This document shows positions 1 to 8,505 of a DNA stretch of 64,000 nucleotides, in pieces. Every line of letters starts with the position of its first letter. The stretch's first letter is position 1. The notes under the pieces are model-generated. The model made no database searches and was not told where the DNA came from. It was given only the letters and a program-made list of their open reading frames with translations. Origin of the DNA: JAKQIM01 sp964633225 (GTDB lineage Bacteria; Chloroflexota; Anaerolineae; Anaerolineales; UBA4823); assembly GCA_964633225.1 (NCBI GenBank), contig CAZWFQ010000007.1, positions 1-64,000 of the forward strand, in the 5' to 3' direction. Made by a program: the position numbers and the translations under genes.

Positions 1-15
1 TTGATTCGAGAGAAT

Positions 16-1023
16 TTACTTTTGCCAGATGGCTAATTCAAGGATCAACTTATCGAAGAAGCTGCCCTCGGGCAGTGCGCCCTCGCCGTAGCCCATATCT
101 ACAATGTGGGCAACCAGGCGCAGGGTGGCGGTTTCAAGCACGGCCTGGCCGTCTTTGTCAGCCAAGAAGGGCTCGCCTTTGGCTTCCAGGCGCTGGCGGA
201 TGCCGGCGTCGGCAAAAGCGTGGGCGCTCATAATGACCTTGGTGACGGTTTGGATATCGTTCTTGTCGAATACCCACACTTCCAGCGCGGTGGCCTTCTT
301 GGGCTCGCCCACGCCAATGGTCTCAGAGATGCTGACACCGCACTCGCCCAAGAATTCACCTGCGGGAGAGTCAATGCTGAAGGATTCGTCGAACAGATCG
401 TCGCCTAACTGGTATGAAGACATGAACTGCGCCATGGGGGCTTCTTCGCCCAAGGCGGCGTAATCGGTGGGCTCGGCATCCCGGGCCGCCTGGTTGGCCT
501 TCTGGGCCGCGGTCAGTTCACCGGTGCCGGTGGGGCCTCTGCCGCGCAGGACAAGGAACGCTACCACAGCCAGCCCCAGCAGCAGCGTGACCACGCACAA
601 AATCAGGATGATGGTCATCAGGCCAGATGTCTTGCCGGTTGTACTCGTGGTGGGAACTTTGGTCGGCTCAGCCCCAGCAACAGGTGCGCCCACGGTGGTG
701 GCTGCCTCGAAGGCAGTGACCGCATCTGGGTTCAGTAAGCCGGGATTGGACTTGATGGCAGCCAGGGCTGTGGGCCCTGCTTCGCCTAAGCCATCCCAGA
801 CTTGCTTAGCCTGGATGGGATCGCGATTTACGCTGTATGCATCAATCGCCGAGCGCAGCATCAGCTCTTGGTAATCGCTGTGCAGGTGGACCGGGGCGGC
901 GTCGTAATATTTCACTGGCGTGATCCCCCAGCCAAAGGCAAAAAGGCCAATCAGAAAGCCAATAAGAAAGCCTGCTGCACCGGCAACGATAGGTTTACTG
1001 AGTTGTTCACGGATTTTTTCCAT
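16..1023 (-). CDS. Hypothetical two-TM membrane protein
   Basis: The 335-aa product has a hydrophobic segment at about residues 12-33, a soluble stretch with a Pro/Thr-rich linker (about 110-130), a second hydrophobic segment at about 133-159, and a C-terminal acidic soluble domain to the end. With two membrane spans, the middle part (about 35-130) would lie outside and the C-terminal domain inside. I recognise no catalytic motif and no named family. A GGAGTAGGAT stretch precedes the ATG. It has its own promoter (1114-1142) and is separated from topA upstream by a strong terminator, so it is probably transcribed alone. Function unknown. Confidence 0.75.
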   Translation of the reverse strand: MEKIREQLSKPIVAGAAGFLIGFLIGLFAFGWGITPVKYYDAAPVHLHSDYQELMLRSAIDAYSVNRDPIQAKQVWDGLGEAGPTALAAIKSNPGLLNPDAVTAFEAATTVGAPVAGAEPTKVPTTSTTGKTSGLMTIILILCVVTLLLGLAVVAFLVLRGRGPTGTGELTAAQKANQAARDAEPTDYAALGEEAPMAQFMSSYQLGDDLFDESFSIDSPAGEFLGECGVSISETIGVGEPKKATALEVWVFDKNDIQTVTKVIMSAHAFADAGIRQRLEAKGEPFLADKDGQAVLETATLRLVAHIVDMGYGEGALPEGSFFDKLILELAIWQK

Positions 1024-1113
1024 ACATCCTACTCCGAGGTGAGATTCGAGACCGCAATGATTTAATAGGGGACAAACCCCATTTTACAAGATTTCCTACC
1101 AGACAGCGTTATT

Positions 1114-1142
1114 ATTGTAGACTAATCCAGCGAAAAATGCAA
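1114..1142 (-). promoter_or_regulatory. Sigma70-type promoter for the two-TM protein
   Basis: On the minus strand TTGCAT (1142-1137) and TACAAT (1119-1114) are separated by exactly 17 bp. Transcription would start near 1107, giving a leader of about 85 nt. Confidence 0.55.
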
Positions 1143-1185
1143 CCATCTACACTGGCAATTTAATGGTTGCAAGAGTAGTGCCAGT
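1138..1185. repeat. Two interlocking inverted repeats upstream of a promoter
   Basis: TGCAACCAT (1138-1146) pairs with ATGGTTGCA (1163-1171), and ACTGGCA (1151-1157) pairs with TGCCAGT (1179-1185). The arms alternate A-B-A'-B', so both pairings together would form a pseudoknot in RNA. As DNA they are two offset palindromes abutting the -35 box. Role unknown. Confidence 0.5.
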
Positions 1186-1189
1186 TTGT

Positions 1190-1240
1190 GATATAAAGAA
1201 AAAGTGCTGCGTTTTTTGCGCAGCACTTTTTCTTTATATC
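1190..1240 (-). terminator. Terminator hairpin after topA
   Basis: A perfect 22-bp stem (1190-1211 / 1219-1240) with a 7-nt T-rich loop. The arms carry an internal A5/T5 run, so it could end transcription from either side. It starts 8 bp past the topA stop codon, hence the assignment to the leftward topA operon. Confidence 0.85.
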
Positions 1241-1248
1241 ATGAGAAC

Positions 1249-3561
1249 CTAAGCCACCAGGGCTGATTCGTCTACCGTCACCTGGTCCAGCGAGAAGACC
1301 TCTTCACATTGCAGGCAGGTAGCCTGGTTCTTGTTGGCTACCACCAGCATGCCCTGGCAGGCCGGGCAGGCGGTGGGCAGGGGGCGCTTCCAGGAGGTAA
1401 AGTCGCAGTTGGGGTAATTGGCGCAGCCATAGAATACACGGCCTTTGCGGGTCTTGCGCTCTACAATGTCACCCTGATCCTTGGGGCAGCTAACGCCGAT
1501 CTTTTCTAGCCAGGCCTCAGTGTGGCGGCAGTTGGGGAATCCGCTGCAACTGATGAACTTGCCGTAGCGCCCCCAACGGATGACCAGCTCCATGCCGCAG
1601 TCAGGGCAGGCGCGGCCAATGGGCTCGGGACCGGTCTTAACCTCGGGCATCAGCTCTTCAGCCCGTGCCACGGCCTCGGCAAAGGGGCCGTAGAACTCAC
1701 GTATGGTCTCCACCCAGTTCTGCTCGCCGGCTGCGATGCGGTCCAGGTCTTCTTCCATGCGGGCGGTGAAGCCCGTATCTACCACGCCGGGGAAATGTTC
1801 GCTGATCAGGCTGTTGACCAGGATGCCGGTCTCGGTGGGCAGCAGGCGTTTGGCGTCTCGCACCACGTAGCCGCGCTGTTGGATGGTGCCCAGGATGGGG
1901 GCGTAGGTAGAAGGGCGGCCAATGCCGAATTCTTCCAGGGTGCGCACCAGGCTGGCCTCAGTGAAGCGCGGCGGTGGCTGGGTGAAGTGCTGTTCAGGCA
2001 GCAAGCGCTGCAGGGCTTGTTTTTGCCCCTCGGCGATCCCGGCTGGGATGCGGGCTTCTTCCTCTTCTTCCGTGGGGGCGCGGTCTTCGTCCTTGGCTTC
2101 TTCGTAGACCACCAGGTAGCCAGGGAACTTGACGCTTGAGCCGGAGGCGCGCAAGAGGTATTGATTGACGGGCGCGGCGGCGGTCACTTCTACTGAGAGG
2201 GTGTCGTACACGGCAGATTCCATCTGCGAGGCCACAAAACGCTGCCAGATCAATTGATACAGGCGGAATTGGTCGCGGTTGAGAAATTCTTTAATGCTGT
2301 CGGGCTGGCGCATGACCGAAGTGGGGCGCACGGCTTCGTGCGCTTCTTGAGCGCCCTTAGACTTGGCCGTATACTTGGGCGCTTCGGGAGGCAAGAAGCT
2401 TTGCCCGTAGCGCTCGGCAACGAACTGGCGTGCTTCGGCCTGGGCCGTCTCGGCTACGTTGGTTGAGTCGGTACGCATGTAGGTGATGAGGCCGATGGCC
2501 CCTTCGCCCAAATCAATGCCTTCGTACAACTGCTGTGCCAGGGCCATGGTGCGCCGGGCCGTGTAGCCCAGGCGGCGGGAGGCCTCTTGCTGCATGGTGC
2601 TGGTGGTGAAGGGCGCCGAAGGCTTGCGGCGGCGCTCAGAGCGTTTGATGCGGGTGATGCTGTAGGCCGCCTTCTCCATCTCTTCCAGGATGGGGGTAAC
2701 CACCTCTTGGTTGGACAAGACGGGGTCTTCGCCGTTGATCTTGGCCAGCTTGGCGGTGAAGACATCTTTGGCCTTCAACCCATCTGGGCGCAACTCTGCG
2801 GCGATAGACCAGTATTCTACCGGCACAAAAGCGTCAATTTCGGCTTCGCGTTCGCATACCAGGCGCAGGGCCACCGACTGCACACGCCCAGCCGAAAGCC
2901 GGCTGCGCACCTTACGCCACAACAGAGGGCTCAGGTTATACCCCACCAGGCGGTCCAGCACGCGCCGGGCCTGCTGGGCATCCACCAGGTCCATATCAAT
3001 ATCGCGCGGGTGGGCAAAGGCATCGTTGATGGCGGGTTCGGTGATTTCGTGGAAGACCACGCGGCGCGTCAGCTTGGGGTCAATCTTGGCCGATTCCAGC
3101 AGGTGCCAGGCAATGGCCTCGCCTTCGCGGTCAGGGTCGGTTGCCAGGAAGATCTCTTCGTGGGTCTTGGCCAGCGCCTGGATTTCTTTGACTACCGGGC
3201 GCTTATCGTTGGGCACGCGGTACTTGGGGGTGAAGTCGTTTTCCACATCCACTGAAAGCTGAGAGCGCAGCAGATCGCGCACATGGCCAACGGAGGCTTT
3301 AACCGTGAAACCTTTGCCCAAAAAGCGTCCCACCGTGCGAGCCTTGGCCGGCGATTCAACGATCACCAGCTTGCCCTTGCGGTTGCTGCCCTTGGCCGGG
3401 GCTACCATGCCTTCATGGGCCTCGGTCTTGCCCATGCGGAACAGGGTCGTGCCGCATTCGGGGCAGGTGCCGCGCGTGGCGGGGGTGCCGTTAGTGGTAA
3501 AGACGGGCTGTGGGGTCTGCACCTCGCGTTTGGTGCGACATTTGACACAATAAGCTTCCAT
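1249..3561 (-). CDS. topA: DNA topoisomerase I with N-terminal DUF5679 zinc ribbon
   Basis: A type IA topoisomerase that relaxes negative supercoils by single-strand passage. Residues 64-74 (KLVIVESPAKA) and 141-149 (TDPDREGEA) form the TOPRIM metal site. The catalytic tyrosine is Tyr361 in YMRTDS. Three C-terminal zinc fingers follow (CPDC...CSGFPNC, CPKD...CANYPNC, CPAC...CLQC). Unusually the chain opens with about 50 residues of a separate zinc ribbon (Cys5, Cys8, Cys33, Cys36) matching the small stand-alone DUF5679 family. The start codon follows a GAGGAGG ribosome-binding site, and the fusion is in frame with no alternative start between the domains, so it looks real. It is last in the ffh-to-topA run and ends at a strong terminator. 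Confidence 0.97.
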   Translation of the reverse strand: MEAYCVKCRTKREVQTPQPVFTTNGTPATRGTCPECGTTLFRMGKTEAHEGMVAPAKGSNRKGKLVIVESPAKARTVGRFLGKGFTVKASVGHVRDLLRSQLSVDVENDFTPKYRVPNDKRPVVKEIQALAKTHEEIFLATDPDREGEAIAWHLLESAKIDPKLTRRVVFHEITEPAINDAFAHPRDIDMDLVDAQQARRVLDRLVGYNLSPLLWRKVRSRLSAGRVQSVALRLVCEREAEIDAFVPVEYWSIAAELRPDGLKAKDVFTAKLAKINGEDPVLSNQEVVTPILEEMEKAAYSITRIKRSERRRKPSAPFTTSTMQQEASRRLGYTARRTMALAQQLYEGIDLGEGAIGLITYMRTDSTNVAETAQAEARQFVAERYGQSFLPPEAPKYTAKSKGAQEAHEAVRPTSVMRQPDSIKEFLNRDQFRLYQLIWQRFVASQMESAVYDTLSVEVTAAAPVNQYLLRASGSSVKFPGYLVVYEEAKDEDRAPTEEEEEARIPAGIAEGQKQALQRLLPEQHFTQPPPRFTEASLVRTLEEFGIGRPSTYAPILGTIQQRGYVVRDAKRLLPTETGILVNSLISEHFPGVVDTGFTARMEEDLDRIAAGEQNWVETIREFYGPFAEAVARAEELMPEVKTGPEPIGRACPDCGMELVIRWGRYGKFISCSGFPNCRHTEAWLEKIGVSCPKDQGDIVERKTRKGRVFYGCANYPNCDFTSWKRPLPTACPACQGMLVVANKNQATCLQCEEVFSLDQVTVDESALVA

Positions 3562-3573
3562 AGTTAGCCTCCT

Positions 3574-4662
3574 CTAGGTGTATGCCTGGTTGGTTTGCTT
3601 GAGGTGATTGACCACCTGGCGTACTTTTTGGGCCTGGTCTTTGCGGCAAACCAGCAGCACGTCGCCGGTATCGACCACAATCAGGTCTTCCACGCCCATG
3701 GTGACGATCAGGCGGCGCTCGTTTTCTACGTACACCAGCGAGCTGTGGGTATCCAGGCCAATATGGTGGCCGCCCATCACCAGGTTCCCATTCTCATCGG
3801 TGGGCAGCACATCGAATAATGAATCCCAACTGCCCACATCACTCCAGCCCAGGCCCGCGGCAGGGATAACAGCCACGTTCTGGGCGCCTTCCATAATGCC
3901 ATAATCAATCGTTTCAGGCTTGACCTGCTGCCAGACCTGTTCCAAGATTGCTGCCTGTTGTGGGCTGCCCCAGGCCCGTGCCACCTCTTGCAGTTGAGCA
4001 TTGAGGGCGGGCATCTGGCGGGCAAACTCAGCCAGGATGGCACGCGTCTGCCAGACGAACATACCCGAGTTCCAGGCATGGTCACCGGTCTCGAGCATCT
4101 GTTGGGCGCGGGCTTCGTCGGGCTTCTCGGTGAAGCGCAGGACGCGCTGCACGTCCATGCCCTGGTAAACCCCCAACTGCTCGCCAGCCTGGATGTACCC
4201 GTAACCGGTGGCGGCATAAGTGGGGGTGATGCCCAGGGTCACCAGGTAATCATCCTGCGCGGCAGCGTAGGCGGCGTGCAGGAGCCGGTGGAAACGTTCC
4301 ACGTCGGCGATAAAATGATCGGCAGTGAGCATCACCATCACGGCATTGGGGTCTCGCTGTTGGAGCGCTACTGCTGCCAGCCCGACCACAGATGCGGTGC
4401 CGCGCGGCATAGGCTCAAGAATAAAATTCTCTTTGGGCAGATTTGGGCACTGCTCTGAGAGGGCATCAGCCAGTTCTTTTCCCGTTACCACGTAAATATG
4501 GTCTGATGGAAAGAGCCCTTCCAGGCGTTTGACAGCTACCTGAAAGAGGCTGTCTTCAGAGATCAGGCGCAGCATCTGCTTGGGACGCGCCTGGCGCGAG
4601 AGCGGCCACAAGCGGGTGCCCCCCCCGCCAGCCATGATGACGGCATAATAATGATCGGTCAT
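3574..4662 (-). CDS. manC: Mannose-1-phosphate guanylyltransferase
   Basis: Makes GDP-mannose from mannose 1-phosphate and GTP, feeding glycan and mannosyl-lipid synthesis. The N-terminus holds the nucleotidyltransferase signature MAGGGGTRLWPLSR, followed by TADHFI (metal binding), FTEKP and NSGMFVW, all typical. At 362 aa it is the short monofunctional form without a fused phosphomannose isomerase domain. Its start overlaps the dprA stop by 4 nt, and topA begins 12 bp after it, so it is inside a leftward operon. Its product could supply the GT-C glycosyltransferases at 18-30 kb, but that link is inference. Confidence 0.93.
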   Translation of the reverse strand: MTDHYYAVIMAGGGGTRLWPLSRQARPKQMLRLISEDSLFQVAVKRLEGLFPSDHIYVVTGKELADALSEQCPNLPKENFILEPMPRGTASVVGLAAVALQQRDPNAVMVMLTADHFIADVERFHRLLHAAYAAAQDDYLVTLGITPTYAATGYGYIQAGEQLGVYQGMDVQRVLRFTEKPDEARAQQMLETGDHAWNSGMFVWQTRAILAEFARQMPALNAQLQEVARAWGSPQQAAILEQVWQQVKPETIDYGIMEGAQNVAVIPAAGLGWSDVGSWDSLFDVLPTDENGNLVMGGHHIGLDTHSSLVYVENERRLIVTMGVEDLIVVDTGDVLLVCRKDQAQKVRQVVNHLKQTNQAYT

Positions 4663-5795
4663 TCATCCACCTCATAAGTTTCTGCCGCTTCGGCAGCGCG
4701 TACGTAATTCATTCCACCCACCTGGCGCACCATGCCCTTCAGCTCCATCAATGCTAGCGAAGCAGATACCTTCTCAATCGGTAAGCTGGTCAGGGTGCGG
4801 ATCTCGTCTACGTGCAGCGGCTCGTGGGTGAGGGTCTGCAAAAGCAGGGCTTCGGTGGCATCGCCGGGCAGGGCGACGCGGGCCGTGCGGTGTTCAGCCA
4901 CCCGGGTCAGGTTGAGCGTGTCGAGCACTTCTTGCGGCTCCAGCAGTGGGCGGGCGCCGTCTCGGATCAGGCGGTTGGTACCCTTGCTCTGCGGGGCCAG
5001 AATATTGCCTGGTACAGCAAACACTTCTCGCCCCTGGTCGGCGGCAAAGCTGGCTGTGATCAGTGCCCCGCTGGTCAGCCCAGCCTCTATGACCACCACT
5101 GCCATCGAAAGCCCCGAGATGATGCGGTTGCGGGGCGGGAAATTGGGGCCGTCGGGAGGCGTGCCGGGGGCGTAATCGCTGATCAGGGCGCCGTGGGCCA
5201 TGAGTTGTTCGGCCAGGCGGCGGTTCTCGGGCGGGTAGACGCGGTCTACCCCGCAGCCTAAAATGGCCAGGGTGCGGCCTCCGGCATTCAGGGCGGCCTG
5301 GTGAGCCACCGAATCGACGCCGCGCGCCAACCCGCTGACCACCGTCACGCCGTTGCGTGCCAGCAGGCCAGCCAGCTCTTCGGTCACCTGCCGGCCATAG
5401 CCGCTGACCTGGCGGGTGCCCACGACCGCCACGGCCCATTCATCTTGGGCTTGCACTTCGCCGCGCAAGTACAGCACGGGCGGGGGCTGGTCGATCTCTT
5501 TCAGGCGGCGGGGATAGGCTTCGTCTTCCCAGGTGAGCACCTGGATGCCTTGGGCCTGGATGCGCTGCCAGACCTGTTCCAGCGAAACCTGGCTGCGCAC
5601 CTGGATCAAATTCTCCACCAGCTTGGGGCCCATCCCGGCCTGGCGCAGGTCAGAGGCTGATGCGTTCCAGGCCTCTTCAGCGCTGCCAAAGGTTTCTACC
5701 AGGGTGCGGAAGCGCACCGCGCCGATGCCCTTAACCAGGTTGAAGCCAACCCAAAACAGGCGCGCCTCGGTCAACTCAGGCCTCTTCTTCTTCAC
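4659..5795 (-). CDS. dprA: DNA-processing protein DprA/Smf
   Basis: A 378-aa protein of the DprA family, which loads RecA on incoming single-stranded DNA during transformation. An N-terminal helical SAM-like region (about 1-90) is followed by the Rossmann-like core with VVGTRQVSGYG, SGLARGVDSVAH, ILGCGVDRVYPPEN, FPPRNRIISGLS and EAGLTSGALITA. A C-terminal winged-helix-like segment (about 305-370) completes it. It overlaps the 3' end of rimM by 20 nt and the start of manC by 4 nt, so translation is probably coupled. In many bacteria dprA sits next to topA; here manC lies between them. Confidence 0.93.
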   Translation of the reverse strand: MKKKRPELTEARLFWVGFNLVKGIGAVRFRTLVETFGSAEEAWNASASDLRQAGMGPKLVENLIQVRSQVSLEQVWQRIQAQGIQVLTWEDEAYPRRLKEIDQPPPVLYLRGEVQAQDEWAVAVVGTRQVSGYGRQVTEELAGLLARNGVTVVSGLARGVDSVAHQAALNAGGRTLAILGCGVDRVYPPENRRLAEQLMAHGALISDYAPGTPPDGPNFPPRNRIISGLSMAVVVIEAGLTSGALITASFAADQGREVFAVPGNILAPQSKGTNRLIRDGARPLLEPQEVLDTLNLTRVAEHRTARVALPGDATEALLLQTLTHEPLHVDEIRTLTSLPIEKVSASLALMELKGMVRQVGGMNYVRAAEAAETYEVDE

Positions 5796-6324
5796 CCAAT
5801 AGGCCAGGCAGCAGGTGCACGTGCACCTGGTCCGCGGCCAGGTCGATGCGCAACACCACAGAGTCGATCAGCGGTAAGAGCATATCGGGCCCGGCTGGCG
5901 GGCGCACCACCAGTACATCATTGGCGCCAGTCTGTAAGATCTCGTGGATCACGCCTAAGGCCTGGCCGGCCTCGCCGACCACGTTCAGGCCCAACAACTG
6001 GTGCTGGTAATATTCGCCTTCTGGTAGGGATGGGATACCGTCAGTGCGCACGAACGCCAGTTCGTTGCGCAGCTCTCCCACGGCCTCGGGGGTTGTATAG
6101 CCCTCAAATAATATGCGCATGGCTGTGCCATGGAAGCGGGCTTTGAGTAGTGTCAGCGGGCGGTGTGCCTCGCCGATATACAGGGTAATACCTGGGCGCA
6201 GCCGCTCGGGAAAATCCGTCAGCACGTCCATTAAAACGTCGCCGTGCACGCCATGTGGGCGGCGCAGCTTGCCAACCGCCAGGAAGGCCGGCTGGCGCTG
6301 GATCCCTTGTCCGGTGTCAGTCAT
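5776..6324 (-). CDS. rimM: Ribosome maturation factor RimM
   Basis: RimM binds ribosomal protein S19 and helps assemble the 30S head. The 182-aa product has the N-terminal beta-barrel signature VGKLRRPHGVHGDV and a C-terminal PRC-barrel-like half. The frame stays open upstream to 6378, but that extension runs through a perfect hairpin (6338-6385) and adds residues not expected in the family. The start at 6324 (MTDTGQG) is therefore chosen. The usual partner genes trmD and rplS do not follow; dprA does. Confidence 0.9.
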   Translation of the reverse strand: MTDTGQGIQRQPAFLAVGKLRRPHGVHGDVLMDVLTDFPERLRPGITLYIGEAHRPLTLLKARFHGTAMRILFEGYTTPEAVGELRNELAFVRTDGIPSLPEGEYYQHQLLGLNVVGEAGQALGVIHEILQTGANDVLVVRPPAGPDMLLPLIDSVVLRIDLAADQVHVHLLPGLLGEEEEA

Positions 6325-6337
6325 AGCAGAATCAACC

Positions 6338-6385
6338 AAGAACGATGCAAAAGCGGTGTCCAACCACCGCTTTTGCATCGTTCTT
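6338..6385 (-). terminator. Perfect hairpin between khpA and rimM
   Basis: A perfect 21-bp stem (6338-6358 / 6365-6385) with a 6-nt loop, beginning 5 bp past the khpA stop. There is no T tract after the stem, only a TTTT run inside an arm. It may be a weak terminator, an mRNA-processing or stabilising element, or an attenuator setting rimM below rpsP. Confidence 0.6.
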
Positions 6386-6390
6386 TGATA

Positions 6391-6627
6391 TTATTGGGGA
6401 TCTTCGATATCCAGGTAAGCTTGCTTACCTGCGCGGTTGGCGGCGATGTTGAGCAGAGAGCGCATTGCAGTGGCTACTCGCCCCTGCCTGCCGATCACCC
6501 GCCCCATATCCTCTTGCGCCACCTTTAGCTTAAGATACGTCTTGCCGCCGCGCTGCTCTTGGGTCACCCGCACCTGCGTGGGGTCATCCACCAGCGAGGA
6601 AGCAATGTACTCGATCAGTTCTTTCAT
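6391..6627 (-). CDS. khpA: KH-domain RNA-binding protein KhpA
   Basis: A 78-aa protein consisting of one type II KH domain with the RNA-binding GxxG loop (GRQG) in VIGRQGRVATAMRSLL. KhpA proteins bind small RNAs and mRNAs, often as a KhpA/KhpB pair. Its position between rpsP and rimM is the conserved one. No SD stronger than a short purine stretch is visible, and it starts 10 bp after rpsP, so translation may be coupled. Confidence 0.93.
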   Translation of the reverse strand: MKELIEYIASSLVDDPTQVRVTQEQRGGKTYLKLKVAQEDMGRVIGRQGRVATAMRSLLNIAANRAGKQAYLDIEDPQ

Positions 6628-6637
6628 GATTTATGTG

Positions 6638-7018
6638 TTAAGCGGACTTGCCGCTCTGCTTCTTGCCACCGGGGGTGGCCTCGCTGGTGCGAGGATTGGG
6701 CTGGCGAGCCTGCTGCGCGGCAGATGCCTCGGCAACCAGGGTCTCGACGGCCTCGCCGGCTTTGAAGCGAGCAAAGCGGTCCAGCAGACCGGCGGTTCTG
6801 AAGAGCTTGGCCACCGATTCGCTGGGCTGGGCACCCTTGGTCATCCAGTCATAGATGCGGGCCTCTTCCAGCTCGATTGTGGCGGGCTGGGTGCGGGGGT
6901 TGTAGAAGCCCAAGATTTCCAGGAAGCGGCCATCGCGGGGGTGTTCCCGGTCTGCGGCAACCAGGCGGTAGCTGGGCTGTTTTGTGGAGCCTACACGGCG
7001 TAAACGAATGCGAACCAT
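6638..7018 (-). CDS. rpsP: 30S ribosomal protein S16 with extended tail
   Basis: The N-terminus (MVRIRLRRVGSTKQPSYRLV) and YNPRT are typical of S16. At 126 aa it is about 40 residues longer than the usual 80-90; the extra part is a C-terminal Ala/Gln/Ser/Lys-rich low-complexity tail. A clear AAGGAGA ribosome-binding site precedes the ATG. It follows ffh by 127 bp, with a GC-rich segment carrying an inverted repeat (CCGGTGC at 7087-7093 and GCACCGG at 7124-7130) between them. Confidence 0.96.
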   Translation of the reverse strand: MVRIRLRRVGSTKQPSYRLVAADREHPRDGRFLEILGFYNPRTQPATIELEEARIYDWMTKGAQPSESVAKLFRTAGLLDRFARFKAGEAVETLVAEASAAQQARQPNPRTSEATPGGKKQSGKSA

Positions 7019-7145
7019 TGGTACTTATCTCCTTCGAATAACAGATCGTTTTTTATGATTGTTTTTTTATCGGCCTGGCCACATTTCCGGTGCAGAAGAG
7101 GGGTTGCGCTGAAGGGGCGCGGGGCACCGGCTGTATAGCTTAAGC

Positions 7146-8468
7146 CTATCCAAACAGGCGTGGCAAGCCACGCCCACCCGTTTTCTTGATCGTTTTGAAC
7201 ATGCGCTGCGCCTCGCGATACTGCTTGACAAGGCGGTTAACATCCTGTACTTCGGTGCCAGAGCCACGCGCAATGCGCCGGCGGCGGCTGGCGTTAAGCA
7301 AATCTGGGTTGCGGCGCTCTCTGACCGTCATCGAATCGATGATGGCCTCAGTCATCTTGAGCTGGCGCTCGGCATCCTTCGGGTCCACCTGGCGGGCCAT
7401 CTGACCCATCCCGCCCGGCATCATCTCCAACAACTGAGCGATGGGACCCATCTTGCGCACCTGGCGCAGTTGGTTGGCAAAATCTTCTAGCGAGAACTCG
7501 CCAGAGAGCAGCTTCTCGGCCTGCTTTTGGGCCGTTTGCTGGTCAAAATTGGCCTCGGCGCGCTCGATCAGGCCGAGCAGGTCGCCCATGCCCAGGATGC
7601 GGGAGGCCAGGCGGCCTGGGTCATAGGCTTCCAGGGCGTCCATGCCCTCGCCGGCGCTGATGAACTTGATCGGCACACCGGTGACGGCGCGGATCGAGAT
7701 GGCTGCGCCACCGCGGCTGTCGCCGTCCATCTTGGTCAGGATCAGGCCGCTCATCTGGATGGCGTCGCGGAAGCCCTGGGCAATGTTGACCGCTTCCTGG
7801 CCAATCATCGAGTCGACCACCAGCAGCACCTCGGTGGGGGGGACGCGCCTGGTAATACCAGTCAGCTCTTGCATCAGGGCATCGTCGAGCTGAGAGCGGC
7901 CGGCTGTGTCTAGAATGACAACGGTAAAGCCGCCTTTTTCAGCTTTTTCAACTGCCCGGCGGGCCAGCTCGGGCGGGGGCACACCTTCTTCAAAGTGCAC
8001 CGGCACGCCCACCTTTTCGCCCAGGGTTTCCAGTTGTTTGACAGCCGCCGGGCGGTAGGGGTCGCAGGCCACCAGCATCACCCGTTCGCCGCGCGAGCGC
8101 AGCATGCGGGCCAGCTTACCGGCGGCGGTGGTCTTACCAGAGCCTTGCAGGCCCACCAGCATTAACACATACGGGCGCTGCCCGGTGAGGTTGAGATGCT
8201 CGGGCGCGCCCAGGGTGGCGATCAGCTCTTCATTGACGATTTTAATGACCTGCTGCGCCGGGTTGAGGGCCTTTGAGACTTCTTGCCCCACAGAGCGCTC
8301 GCGCACGCGGGCCACAAAATCCTTTACCACCGCATAGTTGACATCCGCTTCTAACAGCGCCAGGCGCACCTCGCGCATGGCGGTATCAACATCTGCCGCC
8401 GAGAGTTTGCCCCGGCGGCGCAGTTGGGTAAAGACATTGTTGAGACGTTCGGTCAGGTTCTCAAACAC
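7146..8468 (-). CDS. ffh: Signal recognition particle GTPase Ffh
   Basis: The protein subunit of the signal recognition particle, which delivers nascent membrane and secreted proteins to FtsY. In order it has the N domain (about 1-90), the G domain with GLQGSGKTTAAGKLA, DTAGR and TKMDGDSRGG, and a methionine-rich M domain (about 300-440) with GGMGQMARQ and the RNA-binding RRRRIARGSG. The 440-aa length is normal. It starts with GTG and has no SD site. Instead a promoter (8477-8505) puts the transcription start one or two bases from the GTG, so the mRNA is probably leaderless. It heads the leftward run to topA. Confidence 0.96.
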   Translation of the reverse strand: MFENLTERLNNVFTQLRRRGKLSAADVDTAMREVRLALLEADVNYAVVKDFVARVRERSVGQEVSKALNPAQQVIKIVNEELIATLGAPEHLNLTGQRPYVLMLVGLQGSGKTTAAGKLARMLRSRGERVMLVACDPYRPAAVKQLETLGEKVGVPVHFEEGVPPPELARRAVEKAEKGGFTVVILDTAGRSQLDDALMQELTGITRRVPPTEVLLVVDSMIGQEAVNIAQGFRDAIQMSGLILTKMDGDSRGGAAISIRAVTGVPIKFISAGEGMDALEAYDPGRLASRILGMGDLLGLIERAEANFDQQTAQKQAEKLLSGEFSLEDFANQLRQVRKMGPIAQLLEMMPGGMGQMARQVDPKDAERQLKMTEAIIDSMTVRERRNPDLLNASRRRRIARGSGTEVQDVNRLVKQYREAQRMFKTIKKTGGRGLPRLFG

Positions 8469-8476
8469 GGCATTGA

Positions 8477-8505
8477 ATTTTAGCCTGGAAGGCCTGAATG
8501 GTCAA
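8477..8505 (-). promoter_or_regulatory. Promoter of ffh, giving a nearly leaderless mRNA
   Basis: On the minus strand TTGACC (8505-8500), a 17-bp spacer and TAAAAT (8482-8477) are followed after 8 nt by the GTG of ffh. The predicted transcription start (8469-8470) leaves no room for a ribosome-binding site. Confidence 0.65.

Noticed and set aside
6325..6378. Longer RimM start
   Set aside because: The extra codons lie within a perfect hairpin and do not resemble RimM.
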